Shown here piece after piece: positions 1-7,102 of a DNA stretch of 34,228 nt (the stretch's first letter is position 1; each line of letters begins with the position of its first letter). A model generated the notes under the pieces. That model made no database searches. It was not told the DNA's origin and worked only from the letters and a program-made list of their open reading frames with translations. The position numbers were made by a program, and so were the translations under genes. The DNA is taken from NCBI GenBank assembly GCA_002729125.1, contig PBTQ01000017.1:1-34228 (forward strand), given 5' to 3'. This DNA is from Acidimicrobiaceae bacterium (GTDB lineage: Bacteria; Actinomycetota; Acidimicrobiia; Acidimicrobiales; Aldehydirespiratoraceae).

Positions 1-692
1 CCGATCGCTCGCTTGAGTTCGCCGGGGGTGCCCTCGGCGACGATCCGTCCTGCGTTGATTATGCCGACCCGGTCAGCAAGCTCGTCGGCTTCCTCCAGGT
101 ACTGGGTGGTGAGAAACAAGGTGAGACCGAACTCGCGGTTGAGCCGACGGACCTCTTCCCAGACGCGGATGCGACTCGGGGGATCGAGTCCGGTGGTTGG
201 TTCGTCAAGGAAGAGCACCGATGGGTTGTGCATCAACGCGGCCGCAAGGTCGAGCCGTCGTGCCATGCCGCCCGAATAGGACGAGACCAATTGATCGAGC
301 GCCCGCATTTCGAGGATCGGCGCCAGTTGCTTGATGCGGTCGGCGATCTCGGAGCGGCTGAGACCGAACAGTCGTCCCTGGGTTGCAAGAGTCTCCCGTC
401 CGGTCATGTTCTCGTCAAGACCCGTCTCTTGGAGCGCAACACCGATCGAGAACCGCACACCGTCGGCTTCGGCCACCACGTCGAGTCCGCCCACCCAGGC
501 TCGCCCTCCGGTGGGTTCGAGCAGGGTGGTGAGCATCCGGACCACCGTGGATTTCCCGGCGCCGTTGGGGCCGAGAAAACCGTAGATCTCGCCAGATCGG
601 ACTTCGAGATCGATGCCGTCGACCGCCGTGAAGTCGCCGAAGGTGCGATGCAAGCCCTCGGTTCTTACGGCTGCAGCATGGGGGGTGCTCAT
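1..692 (-). CDS. ABC transporter ATP-binding protein, DrrA-like (3' part outside window)
   Basis: This is the ATPase subunit of an ABC-2/DrrAB-type exporter, acting at the inner face of the membrane and probably driving efflux of a drug or lipid. The first 230 codons are present; the gene runs off the left edge. Walker A (GPNGAGKST) lies at residues 41-49, the signature YSGGM at 139-143, and Walker B (VLFLDEP) at 159-165. The switch region reads LTTQYLEEAD, with Gln where most ABC ATPases have His; from memory DrrA-type proteins share this. The start ATG at 692 is supported by a TAGGTT hexamer at 705-700, seven bases upstream, which suggests a leaderless transcript. A partner permease would lie beyond the left edge. 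Family assignment is firm; the substrate is unknown. Confidence 0.93.
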   Translation of the reverse strand, partial: MSTPHAAAVRTEGLHRTFGDFTAVDGIDLEVRSGEIYGFLGPNGAGKSTVVRMLTTLLEPTGGRAWVGGLDVVAEADGVRFSIGVALQETGLDENMTGRETLATQGRLFGLSRSEIADRIKQLAPILEMRALDQLVSSYSGGMARRLDLAAALMHNPSVLFLDEPTTGLDPPSRIRVWEEVRRLNREFGLTLFLTTQYLEEADELADRVGIINAGRIVAEGTPGELKRAI

Positions 693-699
693 AGTGGAC

Positions 700-705
700 A
701 ACCTA
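700..705 (-). promoter_or_regulatory. -10 element (TAGGTT) of leaderless promoter for the ABC ATPase
   Basis: TAGGTT ends 7 nt before the ATG at 692. This matches the TANNNT-plus-short-gap arrangement seen at many starts in this window. Confidence 0.6.
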
Positions 706-799
706 GCGGTGAAGGGAAACATGGCATCCGGGAATCGTCGTGACGCCTGGTGGGTTGACGTATCTACACCCGTCGTTCCCCCCTGACCTGGAGTGTGTC

Positions 800-1135
800 A
801 TGTCCGGATCCACCATCAACGCCGTCGAGTTCTACTGGCGCCCCGGCTGCGGCTTCTGTGCCCGACTCGACCGCACGCTCGAGAACGCGGGCATCCCGAT
901 GGTGAAACACAACATCTGGGAGGACCCGGCCGACGCAGTGGTCGTGCGTTCCTACGCCAACGGCAACGAGACGGTCCCGACCATTGTTATCGACGGTATC
1001 GGCATGGTGAACCCGAGCGCCGATGAAGTCATCACGGTGCTCTCGTCGAAGGCCCCGCACCTCGTTCCCGAGGGCTGGGAGCCCCCGCGACCAAGTCGTC
1101 TGGATCAGGCTGCCCGCCGACTCCTTAGGGACTGA
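800..1135 (+). CDS. mycoredoxin-like glutaredoxin
   Basis: A 111-residue thioredoxin-fold oxidoreductase. The redox motif is C17-G-F-C20, followed by the TVP cis-proline loop (ETVPT) and a VNPS motif, as in actinobacterial mycoredoxins (usual motif CGYC). Mycoredoxins reduce mixed disulfides formed between proteins and mycothiol in the cytoplasm. The ATG at 800 was preferred over an in-frame ATG at 740: it places the first beta strand directly after the start, and a GGAG sequence lies about 8 nt upstream. The S-(hydroxymethyl)mycothiol dehydrogenase at 16539 independently supports a mycothiol-based cell. The C-terminal extension (about 25 residues, basic, Pro/Arg-rich) is longer than in short mycoredoxins. 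It converges with the Rpf-like gene, 27 bases away. Confidence 0.85.
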   Translation: MSGSTINAVEFYWRPGCGFCARLDRTLENAGIPMVKHNIWEDPADAVVVRSYANGNETVPTIVIDGIGMVNPSADEVITVLSSKAPHLVPEGWEPPRPSRLDQAARRLLRD

Positions 1136-1162
1136 TCGTCGCCACAGCACTGACGACTGCCC

Positions 1163-2161
1163 CTATTCGAGGAAACGACCGCACTCCGGCCACGGCTGCG
1201 GGCCGCGCCGGGCGTACAGCTCGCGGGCGCGGGCATCCTGCTCCTCCGGTGGTGCCGCAGCGGGGTCGCCAGTGCCGCCGACGGTTTGCCAGGTCGGGTA
1301 GTCGAACTGGTACGCGCCTCGGTACTTGCCGCTCGGAGAAATCGCCTCGTAGTTGTGGGTCGACTCGCAGAAGCGGAGCTGTTCCCACCTGTCGTTAGGC
1401 GCGATACCCCAGGCACCCTCCTCAATGGCGATGACCGCCCGATCCCACGCCTCGGCGAGCGGCATAACCTCGTCGACTGCATCGTCGCGGTCGGCAAGGA
1501 GGGCCAACTCGGTTTCGAGCACGGTGATTTCGATACGGAGCGCCTCGGCGAGGGCGATGCTCTCGAGCACCTCACTGTCGGCCTGCTCTCGCAACGTGCG
1601 AAGCCGGTCCACGGCGACCCGTGACGAGCCGGCATGAGAACGCACCAAGTACTGGCGCCACGAGAAATCGCTCGCGTCCTGAACCGCCGCAAGGTACTCC
1701 AGCGTGTCGACTTCACCGCCGGTGATGAAGGCCTCAACAGCGAGTCGGCGCAGGTTCGTCGTGGTGGCCTCGATCTCCGCAGCCAGCCGGCGCTGGGTGT
1801 CGTCAAGTTCGTCTCGGCGGAACATCACCTCGAACAATTCGCCTTCGGCCGACGCCCTCTCGGCGAGCGCAGCGGCTCGCAACTCGGCGACCTCGGCCTG
1901 CTCGGTGCGCAAGTCGTCGCCGGCGGGAATGTCGCCGCGCAGATCGTCGATGGACTGGGCAGAGGCACCGAGTGCCTGTGTGGCCGCCACGACGGCGAGC
2001 ACGGCGATGAGTGCGAGCAAGCGCCGCAGTTGGGCGAATCCCAACGGCAAGGCGAGGTCCTCCGGACGCGCCTCACCGACCGCTGAGCCGGATCGAATGT
2101 CCGTCGCTGGGGTGGTGAGTCCGGTCATCTGCGTTCGGGAAACCCATGGCGAGTGGTGCAT
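1163..2161 (-). CDS. Rpf-like transglycosylase with coiled-coil N-terminal region
   Basis: An exported cell-wall hydrolase of the resuscitation-promoting-factor/transglycosylase-like family (332 residues). The hydrophobic stretch RLLALIAVLAVVAATQAL at about 46-63, followed by GASAQS, looks like a signal peptide. Residues about 80-240 are Ala/Glu/Arg-rich and strongly helical, a likely coiled coil as in the NlpC/P60-type stalks of actinobacterial wall proteins. The last 80 residues are the Rpf-like domain: WEQLRFCESTHNYE contains the probable catalytic Glu266, and Cys265 and Cys327 can form the usual disulfide. The family cleaves peptidoglycan glycan strands during growth resumption. The start at 2161 gives a long, unusual N-terminus; ATG 2128 is an alternative that keeps the signal peptide. 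Divergent from ferrochelatase. Confidence 0.85.
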   Translation of the reverse strand: MHHSPWVSRTQMTGLTTPATDIRSGSAVGEARPEDLALPLGFAQLRRLLALIAVLAVVAATQALGASAQSIDDLRGDIPAGDDLRTEQAEVAELRAAALAERASAEGELFEVMFRRDELDDTQRRLAAEIEATTTNLRRLAVEAFITGGEVDTLEYLAAVQDASDFSWRQYLVRSHAGSSRVAVDRLRTLREQADSEVLESIALAEALRIEITVLETELALLADRDDAVDEVMPLAEAWDRAVIAIEEGAWGIAPNDRWEQLRFCESTHNYEAISPSGKYRGAYQFDYPTWQTVGGTGDPAAAPPEEQDARARELYARRGPQPWPECGRFLE

Positions 2162-2255
2162 GCGGCTGCCGACGCGAATGCGTCAGACGATCCTCCACCC
2201 GTCGGACGAGCAATCTAGCCAGGCGCCGGACGATTCAAAAGGCGAGCGACGGACC

Positions 2256-2261
2256 TACAGT
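2256..2261 (+). promoter_or_regulatory. cpfC: -10 element (TACAGT) of leaderless promoter for cpfC
   Basis: TACAGT ends 6 nt before the ATG at 2268. It supports 2268 as the true start rather than the long in-frame extension back to 1704. Confidence 0.65.
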
Positions 2262-2267
2262 CCGAGC

Positions 2268-3353
2268 ATGGCCGATCACCCCTACGACGCCATCCTCCTT
2301 GTGAGTTTCGGCGGACCCGAAGGACCCGACGACGTGATCCCCTTCCTGGAGAACGTCACTCGCGGTCGTGGCATCCCCCGCGAACGACTCGCCCAGGTCG
2401 GTGAGCATTACGCCCACTTCGGCGGGGTGAGCCCGATCAACGAGCAGTGCCGGCGCCAACGAGTCGCCCTTGAGATGGCCCTCGCCGACGCAGGTATGAG
2501 CCTCCCCGTCTACTGGGGCAATCGCAACTGGGATCCCTATCTCAGCAACGAAATCGAACGGATGGCTGAGGACGGTGTGAACCGCGCGCTTGCCGTCTTC
2601 ACGTCTGCGTATTCGTCCTACTCGGGCTGTCGTCAATACCGCGAGAACATCATCGCTGCCTGCGACGAGGTTGCAGAGCGTCGACCCGAACTGACCATCC
2701 CGGACATCGACAAGGTTAGGGCCTACTACGACCACCCAGGCTTCATCGAGTCGTACGCCGAGGCGACCCGCACCGCCGTCGACGAACTCGGTGAGGACGC
2801 ACGACCAACACTGGTGTTCACCGCACACTCGATCCCGATGTCGATGGCGTCGACCTCCGACTACGAGGCTCAACTCGCCGAAGCGGCCCGCCTCGTCGCC
2901 GAACGGGTCGCTGATCCGGCCCCGCCGCACACCTTCGTGTGGCAGAGCCGATCGGGCCCACCCCAGATCCCCTGGCTCGAGCCCGACGTCAACGACGAGA
3001 TCCGTCGGCTCGCCGACACCGGGGTCGAGTCGATCGTGATCGTGCCGGTCGGGTTCGTCAGCGACCACATCGAGGTGATGTGGGATCTCGATGCAGAAGC
3101 GGCGGCCACCGCTGCCGACGCGGGAGTCTCGTTCGCCCGCGCCGTGGCACCCGGAACCGAGCCTGTGGACGCCTTCGTTGCAATGTGGGTCGACCTCGTG
3201 CGCGAACGCATCGAGGCCGAGCGCGGCGGTTCACCGGCCCGAGCGGCGCTAGGAACACTCGAGGTTCGCCCCGACGTGTGTCGAGTGGGCTGCTGCCCTG
3301 CCCCTCAGCGGCCCCCAGGTCGGCCTGGCGGACTTCGCAGTCGACCCACCTGA
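2268..3353 (+). CDS. cpfC: ferrochelatase (coproporphyrin ferrochelatase type)
   Basis: Inserts Fe2+ into a porphyrin. In Actinobacteria this is normally coproporphyrin III, in the coproporphyrin-dependent heme pathway. The 361-residue protein begins with the family strand YDAILLVSFGGPEGPDDV. It carries the metal-site His187 in TAHSIP and the conserved Glu269 in SDHIEVMWDLD. Four cysteines, Cys121 (SSYSGCRQY) and Cys338, Cys342, Cys343 near the C-terminus, fit the [2Fe-2S] ligand set known from mycobacterial ferrochelatase, although the C-terminal spacing (C-x3-C-C) differs. The start ATG at 2268 is set by the family N-terminus and the upstream TACAGT. A 15-residue Pro/Arg-rich tail follows the last Cys. 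The gene is immediately followed by a GC-rich hairpin repeat. Confidence 0.95.
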   Translation: MADHPYDAILLVSFGGPEGPDDVIPFLENVTRGRGIPRERLAQVGEHYAHFGGVSPINEQCRRQRVALEMALADAGMSLPVYWGNRNWDPYLSNEIERMAEDGVNRALAVFTSAYSSYSGCRQYRENIIAACDEVAERRPELTIPDIDKVRAYYDHPGFIESYAEATRTAVDELGEDARPTLVFTAHSIPMSMASTSDYEAQLAEAARLVAERVADPAPPHTFVWQSRSGPPQIPWLEPDVNDEIRRLADTGVESIVIVPVGFVSDHIEVMWDLDAEAAATAADAGVSFARAVAPGTEPVDAFVAMWVDLVRERIEAERGGSPARAALGTLEVRPDVCRVGCCPAPQRPPGRPGGLRSRPT

Positions 3354-3354
3354 T

Positions 3355-3411
3355 CACGCGCTTCGCGCAATAACACGCGCGCTTCGCGCGCTGAATCGCG
3401 CGAAGCGCGCG
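3355..3411. repeat. GC-rich palindromic repeat and strong hairpin downstream of cpfC
   Basis: A perfect 15-bp inverted repeat has arms 3376-3390 and 3397-3411 and the 6-nt loop CTGAAT. The core CTTCGCGC also occurs just upstream, at 3361-3368, as a partial third copy. It starts two bases after the cpfC stop codon. It may act as a transcription terminator without a T-tract or be a REP-like element. No U-rich run follows the stem. Confidence 0.75.
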
Positions 3412-3441
3412 AGAGTCCAACATCACTCGCGCTGCATTTCG

Positions 3442-3447
3442 TATCAT
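3442..3447 (+). promoter_or_regulatory. possible -10 element (TATCAT) for the gene at 3544
   Basis: TATCAT is the best -10-like hexamer in the gap. It would give a leader of roughly 90 nt before the GTG at 3544, unlike the leaderless arrangement common in this window. Confidence 0.35.
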
Positions 3448-3453
3448 CGGGCC

Positions 3454-3543
3454 CACGCCACGGGCGGGCGTTTCCGAAGGATGCTTCGGCACCTCGGTGG
3501 TCCTCCCCGGCGTGATCCAGGAAGCTCGGGGAGGGGCGACGAG
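3454..3543 (+). promoter_or_regulatory. structured mRNA leader with a hairpin that can cover the ribosome binding site
   Basis: Two perfect hairpins are visible. The first is CCGAAG 3474-3479 / CTTCGG 3484-3489 with a GATG loop. The second is CCTCCCCG 3502-3509 / CGGGGAGG 3527-3534 with a 17-nt loop. The 3' arm of the second hairpin contains the Shine-Dalgarno-like GGGGAGGGG (3528-3536), 7 nt before the GTG at 3544, so folding would block initiation. I could not match it to a named riboswitch class. Confidence 0.4.
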
Positions 3544-3852
3544 GTGAACCACGCGAGGATCGCCGCCGAAGCACTGCGCTACCGGCTTGACCTCGTGCGC
3601 AAGCCACTCGTGAACATCACCGACTGGGACATCGAAACCATGGCGAGCGTGAGCGTCGCCGCAGCAGACCCCGGCGTCGATGGGGCCATCCGACGCATCG
3701 CCACGGCATGGGTTCGGGCCGGGCTGCCCGAGGAAGGACTCTGCAAGCCTTGGGCATGCCCGGAGGCTCGAGCCCTGTTCGAGGCCAATCCCCACCTCGT
3801 CGACGCGCTCGACGACATCGTGCGGGTAGCGACGCGCTCCCAGGCCGCCTGA
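3544..3852 (+). CDS. hypothetical protein, 102 residues
   Basis: I do not recognise this protein. It is soluble and mixed alpha-helical: an N-terminal segment (NHARIAAEALRYRLDLVRK), a central WDIETMASVSVAAADPGVDGAI stretch, and a segment with two Cys in a CKPWAC motif (in GLCKPWACPEARALFE). There is no signal peptide or membrane segment. GTG at 3544 was chosen because GGGGAGGGG lies 7 nt upstream; an ATG at 3481 would place the strong leader hairpins inside the coding region. The next gene downstream, a ParA-like ATPase, has its own promoter, so operon membership is unclear. Codon use is like that of its neighbours, supporting a real gene. Confidence 0.6.
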   Translation: MNHARIAAEALRYRLDLVRKPLVNITDWDIETMASVSVAAADPGVDGAIRRIATAWVRAGLPEEGLCKPWACPEARALFEANPHLVDALDDIVRVATRSQAA

Positions 3853-3902
3853 GTCGCGACGGTCGCCCGGACGCGACCTCCACATGCGCGGCGACCGGCC
3901 GC

Positions 3903-3908
3903 TACCGT
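3903..3908 (+). promoter_or_regulatory. -10 element (TACCGT) of leaderless promoter for parA-like gene
   Basis: TACCGT ends 7 nt before GTG 3916. This favours that start over the in-frame GTG at 3907, which lies inside the hexamer. Confidence 0.55.
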
Positions 3909-3915
3909 GGCCGCC

Positions 3916-4722
3916 GTGCCAGTCGTTGCGGTCGTCAATCAAAAAGGCGGGGTCGGCAAGACCACGATCGCGCTCGGACTCGCAGCCAGCGCCTGGTCAC
4001 AAGGAGTCGACACCCTCGTGATCGACCTTGACCCGCAGGGCAATGCCACGACCGGGCTGGGAGTTTGGGAACCGCCGTTCTCCGTCGACCACGCCCTCGC
4101 CGAGGAGCGGGCCGGCGCGGTCGCCGGGCTCCGACTGACCAGCAGCTGGCCCACCGAGCCTGGTTCCGTCCGACCACCGTCGGTTGTCGCCGCCACGCCG
4201 GCGCTCGCCTTGCGCGAATCTCAGCTCCTCATGGACCCGATCGGCGCGAACGACCGCTTGGCGGTGGCCCTCCAGGGGGTGTCCCACGAGTTGGTCATCA
4301 TCGACTGTCCGCCCTCGCTGGGACTCCTCACCGTCAACGGCCTCTTCGCCGCCGACCGGGCACTCATCGTCACCGAACCGAGCGCCTGGTCCTCCGACGG
4401 CGTCGGTCAGATCATGCGCACGGTCGACCGCATCGCTGCCCGGCGGGGCACTGACGGGCTCCGACTCGCCGGCATCGCCGTGAACCGACTCGGCCGAACA
4501 CGCGATGCCAAGTACTGGGACCAACAACTGCGCGACGAACACGGTGACCTCGTGCTGCCACCGGTGCACCTTCGCGCTGCGATTCCCGAGTCATCGGCGG
4601 CGTCGCTGCCGATCCATGCGCTGGGGCCGCGACCCGGCGCCGCAGAAGCCGCGACTGAGATCGACACACTGTTCGACGCGGTCGTGCCCGACATCGCCGA
4701 TCGTCGAGCCGACCTACACTGA
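3916..4722 (+). CDS. ParA/MinD-family ATPase
   Basis: A P-loop ATPase of the ParA family, which uses ATP-dependent dimerisation on DNA or membranes to position cargo. The start VPVVAVVNQKGGVGKTT holds the deviant Walker A KGGVGKT with its signature lysine. IDLDPQGNATTGLG is the A' motif and VIIDCPPSLGLLTVNGL is Walker B. It is about 268 residues long, which is usual for the family. GTG 3916 was chosen from the upstream TACCGT; GTG 3907 would add three residues. There is no parB neighbour, so this is probably an orphan ParA, not the chromosome partition pair. The small membrane protein that begins 7 nt after its stop codon may be a partner, but that is inference. Confidence 0.9.
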   Translation: MPVVAVVNQKGGVGKTTIALGLAASAWSQGVDTLVIDLDPQGNATTGLGVWEPPFSVDHALAEERAGAVAGLRLTSSWPTEPGSVRPPSVVAATPALALRESQLLMDPIGANDRLAVALQGVSHELVIIDCPPSLGLLTVNGLFAADRALIVTEPSAWSSDGVGQIMRTVDRIAARRGTDGLRLAGIAVNRLGRTRDAKYWDQQLRDEHGDLVLPPVHLRAAIPESSAASLPIHALGPRPGAAEAATEIDTLFDAVVPDIADRRADLH

Positions 4723-4729
4723 CAACGCC

Positions 4730-5011
4730 ATGGCTTACGACCCCCAGGCGAACCGACGCCGACCCAAGCCCACCGAGAAGGACCCGGCTCCCGTCGATGC
4801 CCTGCTCGGCGACGAACCGACGGGGCCTGCCGTCGCGCCGGCCGTCGAGGACCCCCCGCCTGCCCCTGGAGTCACGCCAACACCAGCCGATCCCGTGCCG
4901 GACTCGTGGGTGCTCAGTACGAGCATGGGCGCAGCTATCGGGGCGATTATCGGCCTCGTGACGCTTCGATGGCTGTGGCAGCGCAGCCGCCGCTCGAGCG
5001 TCGCTGAGTGA
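4730..5011 (+). CDS. small proline-rich single-pass membrane protein
   Basis: A 93-residue protein with no recognised family. The N-terminal 60 residues are polar and rich in Pro, Ala and Asp (APAVEDPPPAPGVTPTPADP). One hydrophobic segment follows at about 65-80 (SMGAAIGAIIGLVTLRWLW), then a basic tail (QRSRRSSVAE), predicting N-out/C-in or a cytosolic tail anchored by Arg. The ATG at 4730 lies 7 nt after the ParA stop. TACACT (4715-4720) ends 9 nt upstream, so it may be co-transcribed or have its own leaderless promoter. It ends 8 bases before the convergent nuclease gene. Confidence 0.65.
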   Translation: MAYDPQANRRRPKPTEKDPAPVDALLGDEPTGPAVAPAVEDPPPAPGVTPTPADPVPDSWVLSTSMGAAIGAIIGLVTLRWLWQRSRRSSVAE

Positions 5012-5019
5012 TCAGCTGA

Positions 5020-5880
5020 TCATCCATTCGGCGCGCCGCAATGCAGCGCGGCGTCGTCGGCGTCCTTCTTGGCCTGACGCTTCGCGACCTCCTTGGTGCC
5101 TTCGGGGCACCGGTCGACGTAGGGGCACCAGCCACACAACGGCCCCGTTCGCGGTTCGAACTCGTCGGTGTCGCACGCCATGTTGATCGCTGCCCAGGTG
5201 CCGGCGAGCTTGCCGACAACACTGTCAATCTCCTCGCGGGTGACCGGGATGCCGACGGGCCGCTGGCCGAGATACAGCAGCCGGGCATGCACCGGCATCT
5301 CCCCCGTGGCCTGCTCGACCGCAGCGGCGTAGAGCAGCACCTGATCGAGACGCCCACGGCGGAACCGGGCCGACGGAGCCTTCCCGGACTTGTAGTCGGT
5401 GACGACGAGCCCGTCACCATCCTCATCGAGACGATCGACGATGCCGCGAAACGGGACACCGCCCAAGTCGGCTTCGACGTCGTGCTCCGTGGCTCGAACT
5501 TCGACGGCTTTCGGATCCTCGAGCGCCCAGAGACCCTCGATGGCCTGCCAGGCCTTCCACCGGAAGTGCTTGCCACCGGCCTCGTCGAAGCCGAGGGCCC
5601 GGAAATCAGGATCGGCCTCGATTCCAGGCCACTCGGCGCGGGCAATGACCTTGGCAACCTCCACCGTGCGCTCATAAGAGTCGCGCTGCATGAGCAACTC
5701 GAGCACACGATGGGCGAACGAACCCGCAAGGGCCGCCTCACCCGGCGGATCCGGGAGGCGCTCGACATAGCGCATACGCCAACGGCGAGGGCACTGCTCG
5801 AACGTGCCAGCGCCCGACGGCGACAAGCGCCGCGGCGGAGTTGGTACTGCCCGCTCGGAACTGTCGCTCACAGGGTCCAT
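5020..5880 (-). CDS. RecB/Cas4-like PD-(D/E)XK nuclease with Fe-S cluster
   Basis: A stand-alone 286-residue nuclease of the RecB-type PD-(D/E)XK group. The catalytic core is visible: His57 (GSFAHRVLE), Asp149 (GIVDRLDEDG), Asp162 and Lys164 (VVTDYKSGK), then the QxxxY-like helix DQVLLYAAAVEQ. Four cysteines frame the domain, Cys30 (FEQCPRRW) and Cys249, Cys252, Cys258 (LCGWCPYVDRC). This is the one-plus-three [4Fe-4S] arrangement of AddB, Cas4 and RecB-like exonucleases. No cas genes or addA partner are nearby, so a DNA-repair role is more likely than CRISPR adaptation. ATG 5880 has a TAGAAC hexamer (5892-5887), six bases upstream. Family call firm; role inferred. Confidence 0.92.
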   Translation of the reverse strand: MDPVSDSSERAVPTPPRRLSPSGAGTFEQCPRRWRMRYVERLPDPPGEAALAGSFAHRVLELLMQRDSYERTVEVAKVIARAEWPGIEADPDFRALGFDEAGGKHFRWKAWQAIEGLWALEDPKAVEVRATEHDVEADLGGVPFRGIVDRLDEDGDGLVVTDYKSGKAPSARFRRGRLDQVLLYAAAVEQATGEMPVHARLLYLGQRPVGIPVTREEIDSVVGKLAGTWAAINMACDTDEFEPRTGPLCGWCPYVDRCPEGTKEVAKRQAKKDADDAALHCGAPNG

Positions 5881-5926
5881 GCCGTCGTTCTACCGCACTG
5901 GTGTGACACGGGCACGCTTCCCCACC

Positions 5927-5932
5927 TACCGT
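5927..5932 (+). promoter_or_regulatory. -10 element (TACCGT) of leaderless promoter for alcohol dehydrogenase
   Basis: TACCGT ends 7 nt before ATG 5940. The same hexamer and gap occur before the ParA-like gene. Confidence 0.6.
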
Positions 5933-5939
5933 CTGAGCC

Positions 5940-7040
5940 ATGAAGACACGTGCAGCTGTCGCCTACGAAGTCAACGCCCCGTGGCAGGTCGAGGAGTTCG
6001 AGATCAACGACCCTGGCCCCGAGGAGATGCTCGTCAAGATGAGTTTCGCCGGGCTGTGCCACTCCGACGAGCACATCCGAATGGGCGACTTCACCGAAGC
6101 GGCCCTCCCGATGGTGTGCGGCCACGAGGGAGCCGGAGTCGTCGAGGCGGTCGGTGACCGCGTGCGGGGCTTCAAACCCGGTGACCATGTCGCCGCCTCG
6201 TTCATCCCGTCGTGTGGCCGCTGCCCTTCCTGCGCGAGCGGCATGCAGTACCTCTGCGACAACGGCGCGGAGATCATGGCCGGCAGCAACAAGTTCTTGG
6301 GCGAACGCGGCCCGGTAAAGGCCATGTCGGGCATCGGCACCTTCTCTGAATACGCCGTCGTCCACGAAGACTCTGTCGTCCCGGTCGGCGACTGGTACCC
6401 CCTCGAAGCGGTCTCGCTGTGCTCGTGTGGCGTCGCCACCGGCTGGGGGTCGGCCGTCAACGTCGCCAATGTCTCCGCCGGCGACACCGTGGTCGTGGTC
6501 GGCACCGGCGGTATCGGAGTCAATGCCGTCCAGGGCGCGGCGATGGCCGGGGCAGCCAACGTCATCGCCGTTGACCCGATCGAGATGAAGCGTGAATTCG
6601 CGCAGACGATGGGAGCCACCCACGCCGTCGCCTCGATCGAGGAGGCCACGCCACTCGTGCAGGAGCTGTCCTGGGGGCGCGGCGCCAACCAGGTCATCAT
6701 CACCGTTGGCGATGCCACCTCCGATCTCTTCGCCCCAGCGATGGGCATGGTGGGCAAGGGAGGCAGCCTGACCCTCACTTCGCTGAGCGATATGATGCAA
6801 AACGACATCAGTCTAAACACTGTCGATTTCGCCATGAGTGGCAAGCACCTGCACGGCTCGGTCTACGGCTACTGCAACCCGCGCGCCGACATCCCGAAGC
6901 TCCTGCGGCTCTATGACCAGGGAAAGCTTAAGCTCGACGAACTCGTCACGCAGAAGTACGCCCTCGAGGACATCAACGAGGGCTACCGGGCACTCCACGA
7001 CGGCGAGATCATTCGAGGTCTCATCGACTTCTCCCTCTAG
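5940..7040 (+). CDS. NDMA-type zinc alcohol dehydrogenase
   Basis: A medium-chain zinc dehydrogenase of 366 residues resembling the NDMA-dependent (Rxyl_3153-type) family. In this family NAD(H) is tightly bound and electrons go to an external carrier, thought to be mycofactocin. Catalytic zinc ligands are Cys40 (GLCHSDEH) and His62-Glu63 (CGHEGAG). The structural zinc ligands are Cys92, Cys95, Cys98 and Cys106. The nucleotide fold carries VVGTGGIGVNAVQGA. The motifs KFLGERGPVKAMSGIGTFSEY and CGVATGWGSAVNVA are typical of the class III/NDMA branch. It probably oxidises a primary alcohol. No mycofactocin genes are in the window, so the cofactor link rests on family knowledge. Confidence 0.88.
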   Translation: MKTRAAVAYEVNAPWQVEEFEINDPGPEEMLVKMSFAGLCHSDEHIRMGDFTEAALPMVCGHEGAGVVEAVGDRVRGFKPGDHVAASFIPSCGRCPSCASGMQYLCDNGAEIMAGSNKFLGERGPVKAMSGIGTFSEYAVVHEDSVVPVGDWYPLEAVSLCSCGVATGWGSAVNVANVSAGDTVVVVGTGGIGVNAVQGAAMAGAANVIAVDPIEMKREFAQTMGATHAVASIEEATPLVQELSWGRGANQVIITVGDATSDLFAPAMGMVGKGGSLTLTSLSDMMQNDISLNTVDFAMSGKHLHGSVYGYCNPRADIPKLLRLYDQGKLKLDELVTQKYALEDINEGYRALHDGEIIRGLIDFSL

Positions 7041-7089
7041 CCGGCGCTGAAACAGGCGGTAAGCCGGCAGCGAAACGGACGACGGCGAC

Positions 7090-7095
7090 TACCCT
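7090..7095 (+). promoter_or_regulatory. -10 element (TACCCT) of leaderless promoter for membrane protein gene
   Basis: TACCCT ends 7 nt before ATG 7103. Confidence 0.55.
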
Positions 7096-7102
7096 GCGCA
7101 TC

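Noticed and set aside
1704-2267. 188-codon N-terminal extension of ferrochelatase
   Set aside because: It overlaps the Rpf-like gene on the other strand, is Ser/Arg-rich noise, and the family N-terminus plus TACAGT promoter support ATG 2268.
3355-3411. CRISPR-like repeat array
   Set aside because: Only two full palindromic arms and one partial copy exist, with no spacers of constant length.
3454-3543. Assignment of the leader to a named riboswitch or SRP RNA
   Set aside because: I compared it from memory with TPP, ZTP, ydaO, SAH and SRP consensus cores and found no match.
3058-3942. 294-codon minus-strand open frame across ferrochelatase end, hairpin repeat and hypothetical gene
   Set aside because: It crosses a strong hairpin and two plus-strand genes and has no recognisable domain.
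5020-5880. Calling the nuclease Cas4
   Set aside because: No cas genes or repeats are in the window; the motif set is shared by general RecB-like nucleases.
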